The translations under genes were made by a program, and so were the position numbers. Below are positions 30,301 through 37,953 of a stretch of 64,000 nt of DNA, one piece after another; position 1 is the stretch's first letter, and each line of letters begins with the position of its first letter. This DNA is from Methanoregula sp. SKADARSKE-2. GTDB lineage: Archaea > Halobacteriota > Methanomicrobia > Methanomicrobiales > Methanospirillaceae. The stretch is taken from the NCBI GenBank assembly GCA_030919125.1, contig CP121470.1, forward strand, positions 1,885,074 to 1,949,073, written 5' to 3'. The notes beneath the pieces were generated by a model. The model made no database searches. It was given only the letters and a program-made list of their open reading frames with translations, and was not told the DNA's origin.

Positions 30301-33300
30301 GCCGGGTTGATATCGAGAGCCCGCGAGTACGAGACGACCGCATCCTGGATCCGGCCGAGATTGTACTGGGCGCCTGCCTTCTTGATCCACCCATCCGCGA
30401 GGCTGGGATTGATCTCAAGGGCTTTGGTAAAAGCAACGATCGCTTCCTGTCTCCTGTCGAGCGCAACGAGTGCGTCGCCTTTCTGGATCCAGATCTTGAC
30501 AAGCGAGGGATTGAGCGAGAGGATGCGGTCGTCGGTCTCGATCGCTTCGGCGTACCGGCCGAGCGAAACAAGTGCCCCCGCACGGCAGATGAGGGCATCG
30601 ATGAACGACGGGTTGGCTGCAAGGCCGCGGTCGAGAAGGACGACCGCCTCTTCCTGGCGCGAGAGTTCGACGAGGGCCATCCCCTGGTACAGGAAACTGT
30701 CCGTGAGGGTCGGGTCGATCTCGGTCGCTTTTGCAAACGCCTCAAGGGAGGGCTCGTACTTCCTGGCCTGGAGATAGGCAAGACCGAGGTAGTAATGGGT
30801 GGACGCGTTCGCGGGATCGAGCGAGAGCGAGCGGCTGAGGGCCTCGACTGCCTCCTGATAGCGTTCCCGCTGGATGAGGGCAATCCCCCGGTAGTGGTGG
30901 GCGGATGCGTTCTCGGGATCGAGCGAAAGCGAGCGGTCGAACGCCCTGATGGCATCGCTGAACCGCTCGCGGCCGGCAAGGGCGACTCCCAGGTAGTAAT
31001 ACCCGGGGGCGTTCTCCGAATCAAGGGAGAGCGCAGTCTCAAACGATCTTATGGCATCATCATACCGCTCCCGCTGGGCGAGCGCGATACCTTTCTGGAA
31101 GAGGATCTCCGGGACGGCCGGGGTTATCTCCAGTGCCTGGTCGAACGAGATGACCGCTTCAAGCGGCTTGTCCATCTGGAGGAGGGCATTGCCCCGCTCG
31201 AAGAAGGCCCGGGCACACCGCCGGTTGATCTCGAGCGACCGGTCGAAGGCTCCGACCGCTTCCTGCGACCGGTCGAGGGCGGCAAGAGCGATCCCCTTGT
31301 AGCACCAGGCCTTGTAATCATCGGGGCGCCGGTCGGTCGCAAGGGAGAACGCCGCAATCGCTTCCTCGTACCGGGCGATCTCGGAGAGGGCGAGCCCTTT
31401 TCGGACCACTGCATCGGGGTTGGTGGGATCGAGGGCGATGACCTTGTCGAGCGCAAGGATCGCGGACTCGGGATCGCCTGCCCGGGAGAGCGCGATACCT
31501 TTACCGGCCCAGGCATCGACTACATCCGGCCGGATCCGCAGGATATCGTCGAAACATGCTGCGGCCTCGAGATTCCGGGCGAGCTGGAGCAGGGCGGTGC
31601 CTTTCCCGTACAGGGCAGAGGTGTCCTTCCCGGAGAGGGTGAGGACCCGGTCGAAGGCTGCGATCGCCTCCGTGAACCGTTCCACCCGGAGGAGCGTGGA
31701 GCCGTACGCGTAGAGCGCTCCCATATGCGAGGCCTCGATCTCCGTTGCCCGTTCGAGCGAGGGGAGGGCCGCCTCGTACTCCCCGCACCCGGCAAGGGCG
31801 AGGCCGAGCTGGTAATGCGACTCCGCATCCTCCGGCCTCCGGGCTGCGTGTTTTCGGAAGACCGGGACTGCCTCATCGAGCCGGTGGAGCCCGGCGAGCG
31901 CGAGCCCCTGCCGGAACAATGCGGTCTCGTTCTCCGGGTCCAGGGCAAGCGTCCGCTCGAAAGAGACGAGGGCGCCGGCGAGCTCCCCTGCCTCTGCCTG
32001 GGCCTTCCCTCTCCCGAGCCAGGCACGGATACAGGAGGGATCGAGGGCGAGCGTCTTATCGAACGCACGGATCGCATTCTCGTAATCGAGGGCCTCCGCA
32101 TAGGATGCCCCGAGATAGTACCAGCCCCGGAGGGAGCGGGGATCGGACTGGAGTGCCCGGTTCAGGGCAGCGGAGGCTTCGGGAAGCCTGCCGGCCCGGA
32201 GGAGGGCGACGCCTCTGTTGACGAGCGCCTCGCCGTTCGAAGGATCGATGGCAATGGACTTGTCGAAGGCGGCGATGGCTGCCTCGAACTGGTTGAGCCG
32301 GAGATGGACGTACCCGAGGTAGTAACTGGTGACCGCGTTCTCCGGATCGATCGCGAGGGCATGGTCCAGGGTGGAGAGGGAATCCTCGTACCGGTGGATC
32401 TCGATGAGGGCGATCCCCTTGAAGTGATAGGGGAGGGCATTTGACGGGTTGAGCGCAATCGAGTGGTCCAGCGCACCGATGGCCTCGGTGAATCGCTCGC
32501 ATCCGGCGTACGCGATGCCGAGATAGTAATACCCCTCATCGTTCTGCGGGTCAAGCTCGATCGCGTGCTCGAAGACCGAGATGGCGTCCTGGTACCGTTC
32601 CTGCGTGGAGAGGGCAATGCCTTTTGCAAACAGGATCCCGGCGTTCTCCGGATCGAGGGTGAGCACCTGGTCGTACAGGGTGACCGCTTCGGCAGGGTTC
32701 CCGCTATGCGAAAGGGCAGCCGCTTTACCGGAGAGGGCCCGGGTGCACCGGGAGTCGAGTGCGAGTGCGTTCTCGAACGCCCGGATTGCCTCGTCGTACC
32801 GCCCGAGCGCAAAGAGGGCAGTTCCCTTGTAGTACCAGGTACGTTCATCGGGCCGGTCCTCAAGCGCCTGGTTCAGGGCAGCCACCGCATCGGCATACCT
32901 GCCCATCCGGCTCAGGGAGAGTCCTTTGTTCAGGAAGGCTTCGCCCGTCCTCTCCCCGAGCGTGACCACCTTGTCAAAAGCCCCGATCGACTCCTCGTCC
33001 CGGCCGAGGCGGGAGAGGGCATTTCCTCTGTACAGCCACGCATCCCCGAGGGCCGGATTCTCTTCGAGGGCTTCATCGAGGGATGCGAGGGCATCATCGT
33101 ACCGCCCGAGCGCAAAGAGGGCTCTGCCTCTCTGGTAGAGTGCATCCGGATCCCGGGGTACGTGGCTGAGAGCTTCGTTGAAATCTGCCAGCGACTCCCC
33201 GTACTGCCCGGTCTCGACCCGGGCAAACCCGCGGTTGAGGAGGGACGGTACATGCGTTGGATCGATCTCCAGCGCCCGGTTGAAGGACAGGATCGCATCC

Positions 33301-35000
33301 GCGGGCCTGCCAAGCCGGGCGAGAGCAAGGCCGTTATTGAAGTACGCGTTGAGATGGTTCGGGTTGAGGGCGAAGGCCTCCTCAAACGCTTCTCTTGCCT
33401 GCTCAAGCTTCCCGAGCCGGGAGAAAACTAGGCCCTTATCATAATAAGCCTGGGCGTAAGAAGGCCGGATCCGGATCCCTTTATCGAACGAGAGTATCGC
33501 ATCCTCACAGAGCCCGAGCTTTGCCTGGAGCAGTCCCTTCTGGTGATAGGCGGGGGCGTTTGCGGGATCGAAGGTTATGGTCCGGTCAAATTCCCGGATA
33601 GCATCCTCGGTCCTCCCGAGTTTTGCAAGGGCAAATCCCTTGTGGTACGAGGCAATCGGGTAGCTCGGGGTGATCCGGAGGGCGCGATCGTATGCCTCGA
33701 TCGCTTCGCTGAACCGGCCGAGCAGGGCATAGGAGAGCCCTTCCTGGTACGCGGCGGAGGCGCACCCGTCATCGAGTGCGAGGGCAGATTCGAACGATTC
33801 GATGGCATCCTTGTGCCGGCCGAGACGGGTGAGGGCGATTCCCCGGTAGTAGAACGAACCTGCATGCTCCGGTCTGCGTTCCAGCGCCCGGGTGAACGCT
33901 TCGAGGGCATCTTCGTACCGGCTCAGGTTGATACAGGACACACCCTTCCGGTACAGGGCATCGGCATTCTCCTTGTCGAACGAGAGGGCACATTCGAAGT
34001 CGAGCATCGCTTCGCGATACTCTTCCCGCCGGTAGGAGGCGATCCCGCGATGATAGTACGCCTGGGCATGTGCAGGGTTGACATCGATAGTGTGATCGAA
34101 GGCATCGACCGCTTCCCGGTACTGGCCGAGATTGTTCAGGGCAAGCCCCAGGTAGAACCAGGCATCGCCCAGCTGGGGGTTTGCATCGATCGCATGCCGG
34201 AATGATTCCACCGATTCGGGGAGCCGGCCGAGCCGGAAGAGCGAGATGCCCCGGATCGCCCAGATATCGGCATGGCCGGTCTCGTTTTCGAGGAACCGGT
34301 CCGCGGCTTCAGCAGCCTCTTCGTACCGTTCCTGCTTGGCGAGGATGAAACTCCGGTAATACCAGACCCAGATATCAGTGGGATCGAACGAATACGCCTT
34401 GTCGAACGCCTTTAACGCATCATCGTACTTCCCGATGTCGTAGAGCGAGATGCCCTTGTTGTAATACGCCTTGGCATAGTTGGGGACGATCTCGATGGCA
34501 TTATCGTAGGCTGCAATCGCATCATTGTGCCGGCCGAGGTCTGCAAGGGCTATCCCCTTGTTGTAATACACCTTCGCGTGGCGGGGGTCCACGGTGAGGG
34601 CGTGATCGTAGGCGCTGATCGCTTCCTTGAAGCGCCCGAGCTCATATAAGGCAATCCCCTTGAGGATCCAGGCTTCGGCATTGTCGAACCGGATCTCCAG
34701 GAGCCGGTCGCAGGCAACCAGGGCCTCTTCATTCCGTCCGAGCTGGGCGAGGGTTGCCGCCTTGTTGTACCAGGCATTCGGATCGGAGGGGTCAAGCCGG
34801 ATAGCACTGTTGTAGGCATCAATCGCATCATCGTATCTCCCGAGATCGTAGAGCGCGATCCCTTTGAAATAATGTGCTTTTGCAAGGCCGAAATCCAGGG
34901 AGAGACCCCGGTCGAACATCACGATTGCTTCCTGGTACCTGCCGAGATCATAGAGCTCGATGCCCTGCCGCAGCATCGCCTCTGCATCACTCTTGCTCAT
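25347..35000 (-). CDS. giant tetratricopeptide-repeat protein, N-terminal segment
   Basis: ATG at 35000 (MSKSDAEAMLRQGIELYDLG) starts an uninterrupted run of about 94 TPR units. Each 34-residue unit carries the TPR helix pair, with small residues at positions 8 and 20, an aromatic at 11 or 24 and Pro at 32. The frame is lost near 25485 and ends at 25347 with non-TPR residues. Repair of the block 22361-25673 would join it to the C-terminal segment as one protein of about 4552 residues. TPR arrays bind peptides or proteins; arrays of this size suggest a scaffold or a decoy surface, but no partner can be named. Neighbouring genes do not reveal a pathway. Confidence 0.85.
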   Translation of the reverse strand: MSKSDAEAMLRQGIELYDLGRYQEAIVMFDRGLSLDFGLAKAHYFKGIALYDLGRYDDAIDAYNSAIRLDPSDPNAWYNKAATLAQLGRNEEALVACDRLLEIRFDNAEAWILKGIALYELGRFKEAISAYDHALTVDPRHAKVYYNKGIALADLGRHNDAIAAYDNAIEIVPNYAKAYYNKGISLYDIGKYDDALKAFDKAYSFDPTDIWVWYYRSFILAKQERYEEAAEAADRFLENETGHADIWAIRGISLFRLGRLPESVESFRHAIDANPQLGDAWFYLGLALNNLGQYREAVDAFDHTIDVNPAHAQAYYHRGIASYRREEYREAMLDFECALSFDKENADALYRKGVSCINLSRYEDALEAFTRALERRPEHAGSFYYRGIALTRLGRHKDAIESFESALALDDGCASAAYQEGLSYALLGRFSEAIEAYDRALRITPSYPIASYHKGFALAKLGRTEDAIREFDRTITFDPANAPAYHQKGLLQAKLGLCEDAILSFDKGIRIRPSYAQAYYDKGLVFSRLGKLEQAREAFEEAFALNPNHLNAYFNNGLALARLGRPADAILSFNRALEIDPTHVPSLLNRGFARVETGQYGESLADFNEALSHVPRDPDALYQRGRALFALGRYDDALASLDEALEENPALGDAWLYRGNALSRLGRDEESIGAFDKVVTLGERTGEAFLNKGLSLSRMGRYADAVAALNQALEDRPDERTWYYKGTALFALGRYDEAIRAFENALALDSRCTRALSGKAAALSHSGNPAEAVTLYDQVLTLDPENAGILFAKGIALSTQERYQDAISVFEHAIELDPQNDEGYYYLGIAYAGCERFTEAIGALDHSIALNPSNALPYHFKGIALIEIHRYEDSLSTLDHALAIDPENAVTSYYLGYVHLRLNQFEAAIAAFDKSIAIDPSNGEALVNRGVALLRAGRLPEASAALNRALQSDPRSLRGWYYLGASYAEALDYENAIRAFDKTLALDPSCIRAWLGRGKAQAEAGELAGALVSFERTLALDPENETALFRQGLALAGLHRLDEAVPVFRKHAARRPEDAESHYQLGLALAGCGEYEAALPSLERATEIEASHMGALYAYGSTLLRVERFTEAIAAFDRVLTLSGKDTSALYGKGTALLQLARNLEAAACFDDILRIRPDVVDAWAGKGIALSRAGDPESAILALDKVIALDPTNPDAVVRKGLALSEIARYEEAIAAFSLATDRRPDDYKAWCYKGIALAALDRSQEAVGAFDRSLEINRRCARAFFERGNALLQMDKPLEAVISFDQALEITPAVPEILFQKGIALAQRERYDDAIRSFETALSLDSENAPGYYYLGVALAGRERFSDAIRAFDRSLSLDPENASAHHYRGIALIQRERYQEAVEALSRSLSLDPANASTHYYLGLAYLQARKYEPSLEAFAKATEIDPTLTDSFLYQGMALVELSRQEEAVVLLDRGLAANPSFIDALICRAGALVSLGRYAEAIETDDRILSLNPSLVKIWIQKGDALVALDRRQEAIVAFTKALEINPSLADGWIKKAGAQYNLGRIQDAVVSYSRALDINPALRDIWMQRGDALGELGKTEDAIDSYAKSLRIDPDQVGVWIRQGKALYDLGRYQEAIDSFDSAISLNQRCIEAFQYKGLALEKMDRVEEAIQIFEVLIEIDPQNGDAQYHKGLALAKLGDHRDAITAFERTISILPASAPAWYWKGRSLIETGKYFDAGFAFNRALEIESSYTEAYYYLGLSLLKQGKYAEAIEAFDKNLAKDTSNAKAYYHKGVALAKLGRHEDALGAYDRSLINDPENALAFYHKGRSFAELGRLNDAVFAFEKTLQLKPKYTDARMHKGLVLASLGKFRDALKDFEKTIQENPNNLHAYYQKGRTLFELKKFTEAVDAYTRVIELDPKYGDAHFQKGLALSTLSRYEEAILSFDHALEIDEKLAPAYYYRGSALLKLGRARAAIPSFESALALNPDSGPAHYERGLALSALGMYRDAIEAFDHALERDPGLAGAAYAKGRALQDLANFPEALAACEKALEIQPAYGEAWYRKGLILTDLDRHAEAVEAFIRALELNPSGVEVHFDLGLSLARVGRQTEALEAFDRVIEQIPRYAPAFFNKGMALADIGMNEEALLAFNIALEINPNDASVLYQKGLSLARLEKFREALGAFESAHSIDPQRAEILFQKGTVLARMGRQEDAVEEFTRSLILDPRSTDALYQMGLSFAELGKFDEAIDALTRTLALSPKIANAWLIKGFCLFAAGRYQEAVYACNNALELEPANAHTLFYKGKALMSLENHADAISAFDQALAIQPEFGEAYYYKGISLQKMGDRDAAAEAFGTVNRLMPDFSDAFLQRGRVLAGLGRFREAADAFARIIAADPEDLPAWYGKARALDHLDLAEEAVDAYTRVGEIDPSCERAFQYKGQVQYRNRSYEEAVDTFTRVLELNPANSTAWEERGRSSAALGNFRDAIAAFDSFLALKPEDTGVQFERGVAYVQLKDPKMALEAFDRCIALGLETAAVYAERGYAQFELGEFEPAIQSFDLATARDAEILLVHLRKGQALNRIKRYEEAVALFDAVLSTDPENAIALRERGTALTRLFRYEDAIIGLDRALEYDSSDPELLACKGYSLYRLGRYKESIEALDRSLKYQPRNEFALFFRGKAFLRADRPEEAVSALGKAIAIDNRKAASWYYLGRAHWVRCAYDEALEAFEKTVGIDEGCASGWHYAGSALAKLERFEEAIPAFDRSLALKPDSRDSAYQKGLALAATEKYAEAVAAFDLALSLGEPDGTLSLNRGLSQMVLGNFEEALASFDKSIELLPDNAITWLARGETLANLKNFESALAAFERSLELNEGEVNAAFGRGRALFELGRSEEAIGAFDLALSLDSTFSDAAFYKGLAFLRLGNNPAAIKAFDYVLGYLPEYAPAHYRKGVALLASGKYERALRSLANALTYDPSITDATFRSGLASFALGRYADALSAFETVLGHTPDDPEALYEAARALVKLGRPEDALQSLDSSLGIENNVDAVWVLKGSVLVDLGQPAAAIEAFDRAIALAPTNIGAWYRKGRALGELGNIPEAIAAFDQVLASDNSCAPAWLRKGQALNRIKRYEEAVALFDAVLSTDPENAIALRERGTALTRLFRYEDAIIGLDRALEYDSSDPELLACKGTRAVPARAVQGVDRGARPIPEVPAAERVRPLLPGQGLPPGRPA

Positions 35001-35724
35001 GAATTTTTGTGCCCCCGAATATTTACGTATTAAAAATTTTCCCAATCTTCTTCGCGTTCAGATATACTGGTTTTTGAAAAGACCGCATATACCCTTTCCG
35101 GTACACATATATGTGCAGCAGGGATTTATCAATCCTGTTTTTATACCCGAGCTTGAGGCTGCGGTGGCAAGGTCGCTGTGGATTCCTGAGAATAACCTGG
35201 ATTATCCGAAAAAAATGAGGATTTTTCAGAACGGCCAGAGAGATAAAACACATGGACGGGCCTCCCACAATACCCGATATGAAGGGCAATCAGGAATACC
35301 TTCACGCAAAAGGGCATTTCAACGATTTGTTCATTCTCCGGAGTTGCGGGAATACCAAGATCGGGCGGGCCAAGAGAGGCCGGGATATGGTAGCCGGAAG
35401 ACGGGGAGACGAGGGAGTCCTGATGGATTACAAGTTCCCCTTTGGTCCCGGGCATTCATCGGGATCGGATGTTTCAAACGGGATACTCCGGTCGGGGTCT
35501 TTTTCCCGGACAGAGTCTTGGATCTCCTCGACCAGGTGAGGGGATCACTCGTCAGGACAGGGAGCTATACGTGCGTTCACTCATTTTCAGCAACAGGGAT
35601 GATCCCGATCTGGGAGATGCCTCCTGAGAGATGGCCGAGGAGATTTTGCGAAGGTTCTCCTGCTCGGAGAACGACCACGGCAGCACGCCTCCAGAGAGGT
35701 TGGTGCCTGACCGGCCATCCCTGC
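35001..35724. other. 720-bp gene-free region upstream of the giant TPR gene
   Basis: No supported gene is present; frames on both strands lack family features. The TPR promoter should lie near 35010-35045, where minus-strand TTTTTAATACG and AAATATTC are AT-rich. A perfect 12-bp palindrome lies at 35104-35115. The right half lies downstream of ABCE1. Confidence 0.45.
35104..35115. promoter_or_regulatory. 12-bp palindrome, possible operator
   Basis: CACATATATGTG is a perfect palindrome about 105 bases upstream of the giant TPR start, in otherwise empty DNA. It could bind a dimeric regulator; the evidence is symmetry and position only. Confidence 0.25.
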
Positions 35725-37497
35725 TCACACGTCATCTGCACCGTAGTAATAGAACTCGCCCCGGGATTTTTGTTCGCGGTCGAGGAATGAGTCGGGTTTA
35801 TTGATCCTCGGCCTTCCGCTCTGGTCCCTCCGGAAGGTAACTTCGAGGGCATCCAGGAAGCGGTTCATTCCTTCCCGCATCCTGAAGGGTCCCGTAGCGG
35901 TCCCCGAGACTCCGGGTTCCCCTTCGAAGACCAGGATCCGCTCGCTGATCATATCGATCAGATAGATATCGTGATCGATTACCATGATCCCGGCCTCACG
36001 CCCCTCCGCATGATGCTTGATCATCCGGGTAACGTTCACCCGTTGTTCGACATCAAGGTGTGCACTGGGCTCATCCAGGATGTACAGATCCGCCTCCCGG
36101 GAGAGGCACGCTGCTATGGATACCCGCTGGAGTTCTCCCCCGCTCAGGGTATCGACCGAGGAGGGGAGGATCGGTCCGAGCGAGAGCGACTCGATGATCT
36201 CATGCTGGTAGAACGAGGAGTCAAATTTTGTTGTAATACCCCGGAGATACATCTCGACGCTCTCGGAGGTGTCCGCTTTGATGTACTGCGGTTTGTAGGA
36301 GATTCTCAGGGTCGTTTCAAGCTCTCCCGTTGTCGGAGTTTCAATGCCGGCGAGCAGTTTTGCAAAGGTACTCTTCCCCACACCATTTGCCCCCACAACC
36401 CCAAGCACCTCACCGACGCGGATCGTCCCCCCGGTTATGGTAAGATGGAACGCTTCGTAGTCTCTGGTCATCGCCGGGATCTCGAAGAGATCTTCCCGTT
36501 CCGAACCTTTTTCGTGCGCCCGTTTCTCAAAAACAACAGCAGTATTCCTGAATCGGACATTCTCCTCGGCAAGAAAACCTTCGAGATACTGGTTGATCCC
36601 AACCCGGACCCCTTTGGGACGGGTAATTATACCAAAGACCGCGGGTTTCCCGTATCCAACGTGAACAGTGTCTGCGAGCATGTCGAGAATTGCGAGATCA
36701 TGCTCCACAATAACAACCGGGCGGCGGGTTGCGAGATCCCGGATCAATTTCGCGGCTGCAATCCTCTGGTAAATATCAAGGAATGGGGTAATTTCATCGA
36801 GGAAATAGAGATCTGCACCCCGGGCGAGGCAGGCCGAGATAGCTACCCGCTGGAGTTCACCCCCGCTCAACGTGCTGATATCATGATCGATTATGGTCTC
36901 AAGCTTGAGGGCAGGTAATATTTTGGCAAGCTCGCCGCGTTCGTCTGTGGTTTTGAGCAGCTCCCGCACCGTCCCGGAAAAAATTTTCGGGATAAAATCA
37001 ATGTACTGGGGCTTGGTTGCGATCTTCAGACTCTTCTTCGAGACGGTCTGGAGGTAATCAAAGAGTTCCGTGCCGGAATAGCGCCGGAGAATCTCATCCC
37101 AGGACGCCTCTTCTGCAAAATTTCCCAGGTTCGGCCGGAGCTGGCCGGACAGTATCTTGATCGCGGTACTCTTACCAATCCCGTTGGCACCGAGAATCCC
37201 CGTGACCTTCCCTTCGACCGGGATCGGGAGGCCGTACAGGGCAAACCCATTCTTCCCGTACCGGTGAGTGGGATGTTCCAGTTCTTCGGGAAGGCTGACA
37301 ATATCTATCGCATCGAACGGACACTTCTTGATGCAGATCCCACAGCCAACGCAGAGTTCCTCGGAGATTACCGCTTTCCCCTCCTCTCCGATAATTACCG
37401 TCTCATCGCCGGTACGCACCCGGGGGCAGTAAAGAATGCACTCCTGACCGCACTTTTTTGCATGGCAGCGATCTCTATGGACAATTGCTATTCTCAT
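35725..37497 (-). CDS. abcE1: ribosome recycling ATPase ABCE1 (Rli1)
   Basis: The 590-residue protein splits ribosomes into subunits after termination or rescue, together with aRF1 or Pelota. Two iron-sulphur clusters are marked by CHAKKCGQECILYCP and CVGCGICIKKCP at the N-terminus. Two ABC domains follow: Walker A GANGIGKST and GANGVGKST, signature LSGGELQR twice, second Walker B LDEPSAHLDV. The first Walker B reads LDEITPFLDI rather than the common DEPSSYLD. ATG 37497 was chosen because it directly starts MRIAIVHRDRC. The gene lies 22 bases after the EMC6-like gene, as an operon, and opposite rqcH-pelA. Confidence 0.96.
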   Translation of the reverse strand: MRIAIVHRDRCHAKKCGQECILYCPRVRTGDETVIIGEEGKAVISEELCVGCGICIKKCPFDAIDIVSLPEELEHPTHRYGKNGFALYGLPIPVEGKVTGILGANGIGKSTAIKILSGQLRPNLGNFAEEASWDEILRRYSGTELFDYLQTVSKKSLKIATKPQYIDFIPKIFSGTVRELLKTTDERGELAKILPALKLETIIDHDISTLSGGELQRVAISACLARGADLYFLDEITPFLDIYQRIAAAKLIRDLATRRPVVIVEHDLAILDMLADTVHVGYGKPAVFGIITRPKGVRVGINQYLEGFLAEENVRFRNTAVVFEKRAHEKGSEREDLFEIPAMTRDYEAFHLTITGGTIRVGEVLGVVGANGVGKSTFAKLLAGIETPTTGELETTLRISYKPQYIKADTSESVEMYLRGITTKFDSSFYQHEIIESLSLGPILPSSVDTLSGGELQRVSIAACLSREADLYILDEPSAHLDVEQRVNVTRMIKHHAEGREAGIMVIDHDIYLIDMISERILVFEGEPGVSGTATGPFRMREGMNRFLDALEVTFRRDQSGRPRINKPDSFLDREQKSRGEFYYYGADDV

Positions 37498-37519
37498 GGG
37501 AATCAAAAAATGAAAGTGA

Positions 37520-37894
37520 TTACTTCGGTACCGTGCTTATGAACCAGGTGAGGAGGATTGCCCATGACATGAACCAGAAGGCAAAGGTCATGAATCCCTG
37601 GTAGAACCAGTCCTTCATACCGAGTTTTGTGGAACCCAATCCTGTCAGGAGGAAGATATGCTTCTGGACAACTATCCCGGCAAGCATGAGCATAAAACCA
37701 AGCAGTCCGTCATTCTGGAACCCTGCACCATCGGGAGTTCCTCCGGCAATATACGAGAGGATACCCGTTCCAAGACCAAGCAGACAGGCAATAAGGGTCC
37801 GCTTGATGCGGACGACGTGCTCAGCCTGCTTGTCCGCTCTTGTCTTCTGTTTTTTTGTGAGAAGGACCTTTTCTTCGATGATTTCTTCGCTCAT
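37520..37894 (-). CDS. EMC6-like archaeal membrane protein
   Basis: The 124-residue protein has a charged N-terminus of about 28 residues and three hydrophobic segments (about 30-50, 63-83 and 98-120). The order and the ending WFYQGFMTFAFWFMSW resemble EMC6, a core subunit of the ER membrane insertase, and its archaeal relatives. A role in membrane protein insertion is inferred from that resemblance only. It is the first gene of a probable operon with ABCE1 and diverges from rqcH, with 59 bases between start codons. Confidence 0.65.
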   Translation of the reverse strand: MSEEIIEEKVLLTKKQKTRADKQAEHVVRIKRTLIACLLGLGTGILSYIAGGTPDGAGFQNDGLLGFMLMLAGIVVQKHIFLLTGLGSTKLGMKDWFYQGFMTFAFWFMSWAILLTWFISTVPK

Positions 37895-37953
37895 CCCGGT
37901 ACACCAGTAGTCTTATTTTTTAGTGCACAAGCCATATGTAATTTGGTATAACT

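Larger units (their letters stand above)
18781..35000 (-). repeat. 102-bp coding repeat array (TPR units)
   Basis: The whole interval repeats with a 102-bp period, seen in recurring blocks such as GGCCTTGTAATAGTA-like and TCGAACGCCTCGATCGC-like sequence. Units are diverged except in the two duplicated sections described separately. Confidence 0.85.

Noticed and set aside
30795..32444. Plus-strand open frames opposite the TPR gene (also 19308-20383, 27327-28145 and 32463-33431)
   Set aside because: They are the same kind of shadow, each repeating with the 34-residue period of the minus-strand gene.
18781..35000. CRISPR-like array
   Set aside because: The repeats are long, contiguous and coding, with a 102-bp period and no spacers; they encode TPRs.
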